Below, one piece after another: positions 46,671 to 56,456 of a DNA stretch of 64,000 nt. The notes beneath the pieces are model-generated. The model was not told the origin of the DNA and searched no databases. It was given only the letters and a program-made list of their open reading frames with translations. Made by a program: the position numbers and the translations under genes. Position 1 is the stretch's first letter. The number at the start of each line of letters is the position of its first letter. Source of the stretch: JAHIKV01 sp963733145 (GTDB taxonomy: Bacteria; Planctomycetota; Planctomycetia; Pirellulales; Thermoguttaceae). The stretch covers positions 310,001-374,000 of the forward strand of contig CAVTCJ010000005.1 of the NCBI GenBank assembly GCA_963733145.1, written 5' to 3'.

Positions 46671-47966
46671 ATGAATCGAACGCGAATCTGTATGCTGATC
46701 GGAGCAATAACGCTCGCGAACACTCTTTGCACGGCAACAGGAGAAGCCGCAACGCCGCCTGCCGAAGCCGACCGCCAATCGGTTGATTTCGCGGTGAAGG
46801 CCGACGTTGACTTCGCCGTGAAACTCTACGGACAATTGTCGGCCGACGAGAAGCATCGTGGCCGAAACTTGTTTTTCTCGCCCTATTCCCTTTTCACCGC
46901 GTTGACGATGACCGCCGAAGGCGCCAGGGGCAAAACGGCCGCTGAAATGGGCCAGACGCTCTGCTTTCCGGATGCGGCAAGAAACGCCGGCCCCGACGCT
47001 GCCGCGAAGCCCTGGAACATGGGCGTCCTGCACATAGGCATAGCGGGGCTCGACCAGCGCTACAATGCCCCCAAAGCTCCCTACGAACTTCGCTCGGCCA
47101 ACGCGCTCTGGGGCGAACAATCGCACCCCTTCCTGAAGTCATACGTTGACACGATCGACCGCTATTACGGGACCGACGGGCTGTTTGACGTCGATTTCAT
47201 CCACCACCACGAGGCCGCCAGATTACGCATCAACCGGTGGGTCGAGAAGCGGACCGAAGAAAAGATCAAAGACCTGGTGCCCAAGAAGCTGATCGACGAC
47301 GCCACGCGGCTGGTGCTGACCAACGCCATTTACTTCAAAGGTGCGTGGATAGAGGTCTTCGACGAGAAAGATACGAAGCCGGCCGAGTTCACCGTTTCGC
47401 CGGGCAAGAAGGTCGAAGTTCCCATGATGTTCCAGATGAGAAAACACCCCTACATGGAAGACGGCTCGCTGCAAGTTCTCGAGCTTCCCTACAGGGGCGA
47501 CGAACTATCGATGCTGATCGTGCTGCCGAAGGACGCCGCCGGGCTGTCCAAGCTGGAACGGTCTCTATCGTCGGAGCAGATCGGCCGATGGATGGCCGAC
47601 TTGCGCCCGCGGAAAGTCAACGTGTATCTGCCCAAGTTCAAGTTGGAAAGCAAGTTTGAACTGCGTGCGGCGCTGACTGCGTTGGGCATGAAGCTGGCGT
47701 TCTTCGATTCCGCCGATTTCTCGGGCATGGACGGCATGCGCGATTTGTGCATCTCGGCAGTCGTACACAAGGCTTTCGTCGACGTGAGCGAAAAAGGAAC
47801 CGAAGCGGCGGCGGCCTCGGCGGTGATAATGGGACGGTCCGGGGTGCCCAGACCGAGCCAGAAACCGGTGGATTTCCGCGCCGACCACCCCTTCTTATTC
47901 GCCGTTTACGACAACCAAAACGGCAACATCTTATTCCTCGGCAGAATGATCAATCCGGCGGACTGA
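46671..47966 (+). CDS. Secreted serpin-family protease inhibitor
   Basis: The ATG at 46671 (MNRTRICMLIGAITLANTLC) gives a 431-residue protein with a signal peptide. Serpin blocks are clear: NLFFSPYSLFTALTMTAEGA, ELRSANALWGEQSHPFLKSY, RLVLTNAIYFKGAWIEVFDE, QVLELPYRGDELSMLIVLP, HKAFVDVSEKGTEAAAASAV, and the end HPFLFAVYDNQNGNILFLGR. The reactive-loop hinge EKGTEAAAAS (from residue 374) has the small residues required for loop insertion, so it should inhibit by the suicide mechanism. The scissile region is about MGRSG, with Arg a candidate P1. It likely protects the cell against extracellular serine proteases. Confidence 0.92.
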   Translation: MNRTRICMLIGAITLANTLCTATGEAATPPAEADRQSVDFAVKADVDFAVKLYGQLSADEKHRGRNLFFSPYSLFTALTMTAEGARGKTAAEMGQTLCFPDAARNAGPDAAAKPWNMGVLHIGIAGLDQRYNAPKAPYELRSANALWGEQSHPFLKSYVDTIDRYYGTDGLFDVDFIHHHEAARLRINRWVEKRTEEKIKDLVPKKLIDDATRLVLTNAIYFKGAWIEVFDEKDTKPAEFTVSPGKKVEVPMMFQMRKHPYMEDGSLQVLELPYRGDELSMLIVLPKDAAGLSKLERSLSSEQIGRWMADLRPRKVNVYLPKFKLESKFELRAALTALGMKLAFFDSADFSGMDGMRDLCISAVVHKAFVDVSEKGTEAAAASAVIMGRSGVPRPSQKPVDFRADHPFLFAVYDNQNGNILFLGRMINPAD

Positions 47967-48017
47967 TTGCCATAGTCTGCCAAGACAGGGGCATTGTATT
48001 TACTTATCGCTTCTGGG

Positions 48018-48067
48018 ACGGAAAAGGGGGGGGGGACGGAAAGGGGGCAGGACGGAAAAGGGGGCAT
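48018..48067. repeat. Tandem GGACGGAAAAGGGGG motif
   Basis: Three near copies of GGACGGAAA(A)GGGGG are arranged head to tail just before the intron. Confidence 0.6.
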
Positions 48068-48110
48068 CATTCATTTCTGTCTTCCTACTCTCCCATAATC
48101 AGTGATGTCC

Positions 48111-48840
48111 GTGCGCCGTGAATGCTTGTGTATTTTAGCAGGTGAAAGTCCTGCCTGGGAAGGGTCGCTTGCCCAGTAGCAATCGAAGCGGCGGAGGAGG
48201 CAACAAATCCGTCGGAGCCTTCGATGTAAAGGGTCACTTGGTGATCCCGCGAAGATGTAGGCCGTAACGCAAGTGAACGCTCGATGAGGCCTCGAAACGA
48301 TTGATGTGGAAGCCGACCCGTCGGACATTCGGGGAAGGCCAGCATGGCAAGGGAAGGGAGCGACAAACGCACCGCGCCATTCCACCGGGGTAGAGACGAC
48401 GGCATGCATCGAAGGAATGCACAGGAAGCACGGGAAGCCGACGACGACAGCCGGGGAAACGGCAACGGGCAGCCCGTGAGGGTCAGGCCCGGTCGCGTCG
48501 GTGGCGGAGAGGCTCGTAGTAGCGTTGAAACCGGGTAATGCCGGTGGAGCAAAGGGGCCTCACTTCGGGCGCGTTGTCGGAAGGGACAAAGGGATTGCGA
48601 TTGGCTTCGGCCTAGCAACACAAAAGGCCCCAAGCGTCCCGGAAGCGACTTTACGGTTCGGCGAAGGTTGCGCCACAGGCGTGATCGTGGGCTTGACGAA
48701 GAAACCCGTCGGAGAGCCGGATGCGGGAAATCCGCCCGTCCGGTTCGATGAGCGGGAGGTGGAAACGGAGCATGGCAGACGGATATTGCGCCACACAACG
48801 GGGAAACCCTGACACAGAAGTAAGCCGCAGCCTAAACCAC
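48111..48840 (+). ncRNA. ORF-less group II intron (3' end uncertain)
   Basis: The 5' end GTGCGCCGTGAATGC fits the GUGYG consensus, followed by the typical GCAGGTGAAAGTCCTGCC domain I segment. Domain V is a perfect catalytic hairpin at 48714-48746: GAGCCGGATGCGGGAAATCC then CGCCCGTCCGGTTC. Upstream of it the sequence CGAAACCGGGTAATGCCGG resembles the region just before the intron-encoded protein, and the frame from 48501 starts like such a protein (KPGNAGGAKGPHFGRVVG). The reverse-transcriptase domains are absent, so the intron is a deletion derivative that can move only in trans, if at all. The 3' splice site lies somewhere in 48787-48860. Confidence 0.75.
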
Positions 48841-48867
48841 CGCGCCACCTCTCGACTCTACCCTTTT

Positions 48868-49101
48868 CCGGCCGACCATGATCGCCGCCGCTGGCACAAT
48901 CACCGCCGCGAGCGCGATCCGCTGGGCAAAGGGCAACCCTGTACCTGGCGGACGCGCTTGATTAAAGTCGGCGCGTACGTGCGTGAAACCACTCGCCGCG
49001 TGGTAGTGGAACTCTCATCGAACTGGCCTTACCTGCACCACTTTCAACAGGTCAGCCAGCGGATTCTCGTCCTTGCCGGAGCGGCTCCCAACAGCAGTTA
49101 G
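48868..49101 (+). pseudogene. IS1380-like transposase C-terminal fragment
   Basis: The frame reads WRTRLIKVGAYVRETTRR then VVVELSSNWPYLHHFQQVSQ and ends at 49101, the pattern of IS1380-family transposase C-termini. No N-terminal part or catalytic acidic residues are present. It directly follows the group II intron, which probably inserted in or next to the IS. Confidence 0.55.
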
Positions 49102-49239
49102 CCCCTGCCGACAACTTCCTCTGCCGCGCCCACCAGCTTTTGGCCACGGGGGGAAGGGGGCCTTGTGTCTTTCCACAACCCCATCGTCTCCTCTTGCCTC
49201 TTCCCACCGCCAGCCAGCACGAACAGACAGCGTTTACGA

Positions 49240-49416
49240 ATAATCCGGGCTAAGCGTCCGTTTCATCCATACTTGTCGGGCATGTTGAGCGGTTTGTCCG
49301 TGGATGAGTTCTGTCTCAGCGAAGGGATCGCGAAGTCGACTTACTATCGTTGGCTGGAACGGCTCAAGAATGGCCTTCCCGAAGAGGTGGTCGAAGAGGA
49401 CGAGTCACGTAAGGCG
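49240..49416 (+). pseudogene. Transposase-associated HTH fragment (IS66 OrfA/IS3-like)
   Basis: The frame reads SGLSVDEFCLSEGIAKSTYY then RWLERLKNGLPEEVVEEDES, a helix-turn-helix of the kind found in IS66 accessory proteins. It is cut at about 49413 by the left end of a MITE-like element. No further transposase follows. Confidence 0.5.
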
Positions 49417-49580
49417 TCGTCCGACAATAAACTACCGATTTCGTTCTGTAGGGAACGCCCTCCGTGGCGTTCCGGGATTGACGAGAAAGGTTTTTTTTCG
49501 GCTCACAGAACGCCACGGAGGGCGTTCCCTACAGGACGTGCGAGCCCATGTAATTCGGTAAGTTATTCCCGGACAACGCC
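49413..49580. repeat. 168-bp MITE-like element, GGCGTCGTCCGACAATAAAC ends (copy 1)
   Basis: Ends GGCGTCGTCCGACAATAAAC and (inverse) GGCGTTGTCCGGGAATAACT. Interior arms GTAGGGAACGCCCTCCGTGG / CCACGGAGGGCGTTCCCTAC. Opposite orientation to the copy at 59869-60035. It interrupts the HTH fragment. Confidence 0.85.
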
Positions 49581-49608
49581 TAAGGATCGGCAAATTAATA
49601 ACTGTCGC

Positions 49609-49761
49609 ATTTCAGAAGGAGACAGTCCCATTTTCGTCGAACGAAAATTGGGACAGTCCCCCACGTATTGATTTGCCGGCCCTTAGCCCCGGCGTCCACG
49701 CCGGGTAAGATTCCCAATGGCGCAAATACCACTCATTCCCGGCGCGGACGCCGGGGCGAAA
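49609..49761. repeat. Short GACAGTCCCATTTTCG palindrome and 80-bp TTAGCCCCGGCGTCC palindrome
   Basis: 49609-49660 is a minimal GGGACTGTCCC module (ACAGTCCCATTTTCG/CGAAAATTGGGACAGTCCC). 49682-49761 is the second copy of the 18771 family. These fill the gap up to the VWA gene end. Confidence 0.8.
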
Positions 49762-49792
49762 CGGGTTCGCTGCTTGGATCACGAAAGCCGGT

Positions 49793-52700
49793 TTAGAAAA
49801 TTCCGCCGCCGCTGCCGCCCGAGCCGCCGTTCAGACCGCCGAAGCCGCTGGTGCCGCCGCCGCCGCCGCCGAACAGGCCGCTGTAGCCTTGTCCGCCGGT
49901 GCCCCCTTGTCCGGTCGTGTTTGAGCCGGTGGAGGTATTGAACACGTTCACCTCGGCCACGCCGGTGAATTGCGGCTCGGCCGTGATGCGGACGTAGCGG
50001 CGATCGGCCGAGATCACGGCCATGGCCATCATCATGGCGCCCTCAGGCAGGACGGTGATGACCGGTTGGTAGCCGACCGCGCCGCCGAAGTTCGCCCCGA
50101 GGAGCTGTCTTAACTGATCGCCTCCTCCGGCCACGCCTTCGTTCCCCGCGCTTCCCGACCGCGACACGGCCATCCCCAACAGCGAGCGCGGATCGGCCGC
50201 GGCAGCCAGTTGTTGAGCGAGAATCTGCCGATTCAGAGCGAGCTGGCCTTTGACGTCGTTGGCTACTTGCTGTGCGAGGAGCGGTTCCTTGCGGCGGCCG
50301 TCCTTCAGATCGAACACGACCAACGCCTCGTCCTTGTTGAGATTGATCTTTTTGCGGACGTCGGAAGCCATTTTCGTGCCCAGGTTGGTGATGACCTCGA
50401 CGTTGACCTTGCCGGTGGTGACTTTTCCCCACACGCGGCGGACCAACACCCGATACTTGCCGTCGAATCCCTGTGGGCAAACATACGCCTCGCTGTGTCC
50501 GCCGAAGCTGTCGCGTCCGGTCTGCGAGATTCCATCGCCCAGCAAAACGCCGCCGGAAGTGGTCCGGGGGTTGCGCAGCGAGCAGACCGTGCCGGCGGGC
50601 TCCTCGACGAGAAGGTCGACGTCCGCGTCTCCGGTCCAGGTGACGACGAGCACGCAATCGCGGCGGACGGCCTGGTCCAGTTGGGCCAGGAAGGCATTGG
50701 CCTCCTTGGTTTGCTTTTCGGCGCGGAGTTTGTCCAGAACTTCCTTCGAGACGCCCAGGCCCGCCTGCCACACATTGATTTGATCCTTCGGCCAGGCCTG
50801 GCTGAGAATGCCGAGGCTGGCCCATTTCAAACCGTCAAGATTGTTCGTCAGCCGCGCGACCTTCAGTCCGAGCATGTAAGGCTCGGGGCGCAGCGGCTCC
50901 AACCGGGATGCCTGGCGATAGACCTTCAAGGCCCGCGCGTTAAGTCCCATCTGCTCCAGGAAATTGCCCACCATCAGCAGGTCTTCGACGTTGTTGGCAA
51001 ACTCGACGGCCGACATCACGGCCCGTTCGATCTCGGCCTTTGGCCGGCCCGCCGCCTCCATCGCCAAGGCCATCGCTTCGTACATCCACGGCTGCCATTG
51101 GCGGTGGCGCAAGGCGGCGCCGATCAGCGCGGTAACGTGGTCGTACTTCTGCTCGTTCATCAGCCGCCGAACGGCGTCGCGGACGGCCTTCGGCTGCGGT
51201 TCGTTCTTAGAGAAATACTCCTCCCAGACGACTTCCGGCTTGGTGTCTTTGGCGATCTCGATTTCGATCTTCGCGGGCCGTTTGTCGACGGCGGCGGGCT
51301 TCACGGCCGGGCGGACGCTGGCGGGGGCATTATCCAACGCGTTCACGTCGTCCTTGACTGAGAACGCCTGGAAACCGCCTTGGGGAATCTTGGGGAGCAG
51401 GTCGCGAGGCAGGTTAAACATACCCATGCCGCCACCCATGCCACCCATGCCTCCTCCCATGCCACCCATGCCACCCATCATTCCGCCCATGCCACCCATG
51501 CCGCCACCCATGCCGCCACCCATGCCACCCATGCCTCCCATCATTCCCATGCCACCCATCGAACCGGGGGGCGGGATCGGCAGCACCAGATCGGCCACCG
51601 GATAGACCTTGGTCGAGAGGCGCGCCTCGGCCTCCTCCGGCGTCGTTATCAGCAGCACTTCGTCCTGGATCATGTAGGTCAGACCCAGTTCACGAAGCAT
51701 CAGCCGCAAGGCCGAACGCAGGCTGACCCCCTTCAGGCTAATGGTGACGGGGGAATCGGTGCCGATGCCCACGTCGCCCAGGGCCTTCGTGTCAATCTGG
51801 ATTTCGATCTTGTGCATGTCTTTCAAGTAGTCGATCACGTCCTTCAAGGGCGTTTCGATGAACTCGAGTTGGGTCGTCGATTTCAGGGCGTCGTTGATCT
51901 TCTTTTCGGCCGGACCCTGTTTTGCCAGGTCCACCGCGCTGTACTTTTCCTTGCGGCGGGCGGTAAGCTGCTGCCATACTTCGGCGTCCGGGTACACGAT
52001 CGGCGGCTCGTCGGGGAACGGAATGGCCGATTTCTCGACCTGATAAAGGGTGTCCACGACGGCCTTTTGCCGGGCCAGACGCAGGCCCATGAAGTCGGTG
52101 TAATAGCCGATCATCTGGGCTTGAATCATCGCCAGAGTGGTGGCCGGCGCGTTGGGCGCGAGTTTATTGGCCTCGTTGGCCGCAACCTCTTCCGCAAAAC
52201 GGTAGCGGCCTTCGTCCATCAGCGAATCGAACCGCTCCATCAACTGGCGGACCTTCTCCTGTTTGCGCAACAAGTTCTCGCTCGCCAGCAGCCGCTCGCG
52301 GGCGGAAGCCCGATTCTCCTGACGTTGTTGCCGGGTGAATTCAACATCGACCCTGCGGCGGGCAGCTTCGCGCAACGCCGCCTGAAGCACCTCGACGAAT
52401 TGATCGCGGACATCGGGCGCCAACGCCGAAGTCTGCCGGACCTCCTCCAGGCGGAGTTTCAGTTGCTGAATGGCCGAGTCGGGATCGACGTTCATGGTCG
52501 AGCGGGCCTGATTCAGCGTGTTCTGCACCTCCTTCTCGATCACCTGGGCCATTACCCGGCGGTCGTGCGCGAATTTTTCGGCCATCGTGCCCGCCGGCGG
52601 CTCCTCCGTCGCGGGACCGACCAGATTCAAGTCGTCCGACTTGCCCGCCGGCGCCGCCGCTTGGGGCGCGGGCGGAATCGGGGCGGGCAACGCCTCCGCG

Positions 52701-53913
52701 GCGCCGCCTTGCGCCGCTTGGTCAATGCGCCGTGGACGGCCAGGGCCTCCGGGTCGTTCGGATCGCGCCGCAACGCTTCCGAGACCAGCCGCTCGGCCCC
52801 TTTCGTGTTGTCCGCCGCCAGCGCCTCGCGGGCCAGCCGCGTCAGTCCGCGTACTCCGGCGCCAACTGCTTTTCGGGCCTCGACCAGGCTTTCGGCGCCG
52901 ACCAGCGGCAAGGTGATGCCGCCGTCGGCCTTCGCCACGTCGACCAGGGTGGCCAGATAATTGTTGTTGTCGTCGGAAGGAACGCGCGGCACGTCGAAAG
53001 CGAACTTCTCCGACCCCGCCGGGCCCGCCGCCGTTAAATCCACCTTCAGCGGCTCCTTGCCCTTGAGCGTTCCGATCACGATCGTCTCACGGTCGCCCCG
53101 CAGGGGAGGCAGCCGTTTCGGGAATACTTCGCTCATGCCGGCCGGCCAGGTGACGGACGTCGGCCACAGCACGGGCGCGTCGGCCGCGGCGGCCAACTGC
53201 CGGCCACCATCCTCACCCTTCAGCAATACGTTGTCGGCGATCATGTTGCCGCCGCTTTGCACGGCCAGCGAGCCGAGCAATTGCGGGTCGGGACGCATGC
53301 CGATGGCAAAGCTGTTGAACGGAATCCGGGCGTCGGCCAATTTCGCCGAAAGTTTCGCAAACTCGACCGCTCCCAACAGGTTGGCGGTGCTGCGGCCGTC
53401 GCCGATGTAGACCGCCGACCGGGCGTTCTTCGATGCGCCGGAGAAACTCTCCACCGTGGCCTCGACCGCCTTCTGCATGTCGGTGGCGCCCAAGGGCACT
53501 CGGGCATCAAGCGTGGCGAGGGCCTCGGTCATCTCATTTCCATTGGGCGAGACGAACGTCTCTGTAATTGGGACGGCGTTCAGATCGACGGCCATCAGGC
53601 GGACGCGGTCGCCGGGCTGGAGACTCGCTAAAAATCCCCTCAACGCCTCCATCGACTTCGCGCGATATTCGCCCGTCTGGCTGGCGGAGGTGTTGAACAG
53701 GACGACGATGTCGCGCGGGCCGGCCGCCGGGGCAATCCCTTCCGGCTTCATGCTAAGCGCGAAGTAGTCGCTGCCGTCGGGGGCCGAAAATGTTTCCATG
53801 CCGACGGCGACAGAGTTCGGCGCGGCCGCGGTTACGGGTTTCTCGGACAGCACGCAGACGGCTGCCATCGCCAGCGGCAGGATGACCAATCGAACGAGAC
53901 TTTTTTGGGACAT
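49793..53913 (-). CDS. Giant secreted VWA protein with STN-like domain, Met/Gly repeats and DUF2135-like domain (frameshift near 52,700)
   Basis: The ATG at 53913 gives a signal peptide (MSQKSLVRLVILPLAMAAVC) and about 1373 residues once joined. Residues 35-400 form a von Willebrand A domain whose MIDAS motif reads FNTSASQTG (Asn instead of the first Asp), with LGATDMQKA and YIGDGRST. A TPR-like RLVSEALRRDPNDPEALAVH segment and long helices follow. A secretin/TonB N-terminus-like domain has IETPLKDVIDYLKDMHKIEI and LRLMLRELGLTYMIQDEVLL. Next comes a run of Gly-Gly-Met repeats (51,420-51,560), helical TPR-like repeats, and a DUF2135/YfaP-like domain (VVTWTGDADVDLLVEEPAGT). A Gly/Ser tail ends it. 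Surface or periplasmic scaffold role inferred. Confidence 0.82.
51420..51560 (-). repeat. Met-Gly-Gly coding tandem repeat
   Basis: Repeats of CCACCCATGCC / CCGCCCATG on the plus strand encode GGMGG units of the VWA protein. Length variation is likely by slippage. Confidence 0.85.
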
Positions 53914-54431
53914 GGTTTGACTACTCCGGCAAATCGAATTGTAAAGCGAACCCCGCAGAGGCTGTGTTCCGAAACACCCTCCGGGCACGCAGAGATTTTC
54001 CCATCTCATCAAACGGTAAACTCGACTACACCTATTCTACCCAAGTGGAAAGCGCTTTGCCAAGCATAAAGTACAACCCTCTAAAGTAGAATAGCCCATA
54101 CTGCAAACCTTATGCCGACAATTCGCGGATGAGACGCAGGGGGCGGTGTCCCCCGTTGGCAGGTGTGTTTTGCGCCCCAAAGCACAGTATATATTGTCGC
54201 AAGTCTTTGGTGGGGTGAGACTTGCAAGGCCAGCTACGTATTGCCTTACGGTATAAGCGGCATAAGCATTGCCTTGCTGCCTGGCAGAGAATTCACGTCG
54301 ATCGAGTCAATTCGATTCAGAGTGTAGCGAAACGACGTAGTGAAACCGACCAGCAGGCCACGCGAGAACTTGCTTGGCCTCGGCGTCCACGCCGGGAAAG
54401 AACCAGGGAATAACACGCTTATTGCTTCTCA

Positions 54432-54648
54432 GAAAAGTGTAACCGTTCACGGAGCGGCAGGGGAGTGGTCCATTTTTCGGCGGGAAAACGTAATTTCATC
54501 GATAATCCGTGGGCCGAAAACATGGACCGGTCCCCCTCCCGCCGCTCCAGGGGGACAGTCCCATTTTCGCGGCGGCAAAGCTCATTCGCGGGGCTACGTC
54601 CCTCGTGCCGCGAAAATTGGGACCGTCCCCTGTGAACGGTTACAGAAA
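54432..54648. repeat. Complete two-module GGGACTGTCCC element (inverse orientation)
   Basis: Termini GTAACCGTTCACGGAGCGGC and TGTGAACGGTTAC. Both modules are present: TGGTCCATTTTTCGGCGGGA / GGCCGAAAACATGGACCGG and GGGACAGTCCCATTTTCGCG / CGCGAAAATTGGGACCGTCC. It sits in the 915-bp gap 53914-54828. The rest of the gap shows a half copy of the GGCGTCCACGCCGGG repeat (about 54,374) and no gene. Confidence 0.88.
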
Positions 54649-54828
54649 AGTGATGTCGGGTGAAAACGTCCGCCGGCCGCGCCCGGCGGGGTAGACCATG
54701 CCGCAATTTCCCCCCGCGAACGCAGTCGCGGGGCGTTTCACTTCCGACATTATCGACCTGACACTCAACAACCCCGGCATCCTATCGCCACAACTACACG
54801 AATCGCCTCTCCGATGATCCCGCCGCGC

Positions 54829-56253
54829 TCACCTTCGATAGCCGGTGCCGGGCGGCTCGGCCAACACGTCGGGCCGGCCGTCGTCGGGCATCTCCAGCTT
54901 CGTCCCCGGCGTGATGTAATTGAAGTCCTTGCCGAGTACGTCGCGGTTCAGTTCGTAGATCTCGACCCACCGCGCGGCCTTGCCCAATTCGTAGCGGGCA
55001 ATGTCGAACAATGTGTCGCCTTCCGCCACGGTGTAGATTCGACCCGAATGGCGTCCGTGCGGCATGCCCACCGTCGACGCGCGATTCCGCAACGTTTCCC
55101 GGCGGCTCGCTTTCGGACAGAGATCGGGATACGACTTTTCGAGTTGCGCGACGGTCGGCGTCACGATCAGATCGCCGGGCTTGAGCCGCCCCTCGTCGTC
55201 CACTTTGTCGCGGTTGTGTTCCTCCAGGGCCTTGAAATACGCGCCCGTTCCGTACAGCCTCTCAGAAATCGTCCAGAAGCTATCCAGCGGCTGCACCTCG
55301 TACTTGCCGTCGTTGCGCTGCGGCGGCGGATCGAACGAGCGCGCGCGGCCGCGGTGCGGCGGAGTGTTGTTCTCATAAGTTCGCGGCTCTGAACGAGGAG
55401 CGTACTCCGCTGCGCCATAGCCCGAAATCGGCTCGACCGGCGTCAAGCGGCCCGGCGAGTCGTCGTAAGTCCGATCCGGATGCGACTGTGCCGGTAGCGG
55501 CGGAAGGGATTGGTCGTAGTGCTTCCGCTCACGAGAGGAGGGTTGCTCGCGCGGCGGCGGGGAATCGTCATAACGGTTCCGCTCGCGATAGGGCGGCGGA
55601 GACGGCGGGGAATCGACCGCGGCAAAGCCGCTCGCGTCGGCGCGAGCCGGAGGAATTGCATCGTGACGCGGAACCGGGCTGGCGTGATGCCGCGGGCTGT
55701 CGCCGGCTGCGGTCACGCCCGGATCGGCAGGCCCGTGGCCGTGCGAGGCATCGTTGAAATCAAAGCCCGCCATGGGATCGGACGAATTTCGTTCATATCT
55801 GTTGCCCGGCTGCGGCTTGGGCGGTTTCGGCGAAGGCGGCGGCGAAAGCAGCATCGGCTTGTGATCTTCGACTGACTTTGCCTTGCCCTTGTCCGAAGCG
55901 AGCTTCCACTTGTCCAAATCGTTGTCCAACGGCTTGGGCGGCGTGGCCAGGGCCGGCTTTGCCACCACGAGCGTCGGGGCTTTTTCAGCGTGGCCTTTAT
56001 GCTCGCCTAGTTTGGCGGAATGCCGTTCGTTCCGGTCCGCATCCGGTCGCTCGGCCTTGCCGGAGGTTGGGTCCGTGGCGAGGGCCAGTTCGTCGTTCGA
56101 GCCGGCCCTGCTAAGCCGCATGACCAGCACGCCGACGAAAACCAGCAACAGCACCACGATCACGGCCACGCCGATCTTGGCTTCCTTGCCCAGGCGCGAC
56201 GGCTCCCGCGCAGATTCCTGTTCAGGTTCAACGGTTTTTTCTTCGTCGTTCAT
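54829..56253 (-). CDS. Membrane-anchored LysM-domain protein of the mraZ cluster
   Basis: The ATG at 56253 (MNDEEKTVEPEQESAREPSR) gives 474 residues. A cytoplasmic tail is followed by one transmembrane helix at residues 25-46 (IGVAVIVVLLLVFVGVLVMR), then a long Pro/Ser/Arg-rich disordered stretch. Two C-terminal LysM-like modules follow: YEVQPLDSFWTISERLYGTG with LKPGDLIVTPTV, and RIYTVAEGDTLFDIARYELG with ITPGTKLEMP. LysM binds N-acetylglucosamine in peptidoglycan. It occupies the position after rsmH, where ftsL and ftsI lie in most bacteria, suggesting a wall- or division-linked role. Confidence 0.85.
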   Translation of the reverse strand: MNDEEKTVEPEQESAREPSRLGKEAKIGVAVIVVLLLVFVGVLVMRLSRAGSNDELALATDPTSGKAERPDADRNERHSAKLGEHKGHAEKAPTLVVAKPALATPPKPLDNDLDKWKLASDKGKAKSVEDHKPMLLSPPPSPKPPKPQPGNRYERNSSDPMAGFDFNDASHGHGPADPGVTAAGDSPRHHASPVPRHDAIPPARADASGFAAVDSPPSPPPYRERNRYDDSPPPREQPSSRERKHYDQSLPPLPAQSHPDRTYDDSPGRLTPVEPISGYGAAEYAPRSEPRTYENNTPPHRGRARSFDPPPQRNDGKYEVQPLDSFWTISERLYGTGAYFKALEEHNRDKVDDEGRLKPGDLIVTPTVAQLEKSYPDLCPKASRRETLRNRASTVGMPHGRHSGRIYTVAEGDTLFDIARYELGKAARWVEIYELNRDVLGKDFNYITPGTKLEMPDDGRPDVLAEPPGTGYRR

Positions 56254-56308
56254 GTTATGGCCTCCATGCCAAAAACCGCCCGGCACAAGTGCCTGGGCTA
56301 AACGTAGT

Positions 56309-56453
56309 ACATCCTCGTTCCCATGCTCCGCATGGGAACGCATTGTTCGGACGCTCCGCGTCCGTGCCGCAACCCATTGACGTTTAACATATTCCAGCCG
56401 CGCGGACGCGGAGCGTCCGGGCAGTGTGTTCCCACGCGGAGCGTGGGAACAAG
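56309..56453. repeat. Inverted repeat of the GTTCCCA / CGGACGCTCCGCGTCCG family
   Basis: The left part CTCGTTCCCATGCTCCGCAT..CGGACGCTCCGCGTCCG is matched inversely by CGGACGCGGAGCGTCCGGGC..GTTCCCACGCGGAGCGTGGG. Related to 4133-4362. Confidence 0.85.
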
Positions 56454-56456
56454 CTG

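Noticed and set aside
48085..48798. 237-codon minus-strand frame
   Set aside because: It lies antisense to the group II intron RNA, whose 5' end and domain V explain the sequence.
51380..52960. 526-codon plus-strand frame opposite the VWA gene
   Set aside because: The His/Ala/Thr repeat at its start is the antisense of the Gly-Gly-Met repeat. No independent evidence of coding.
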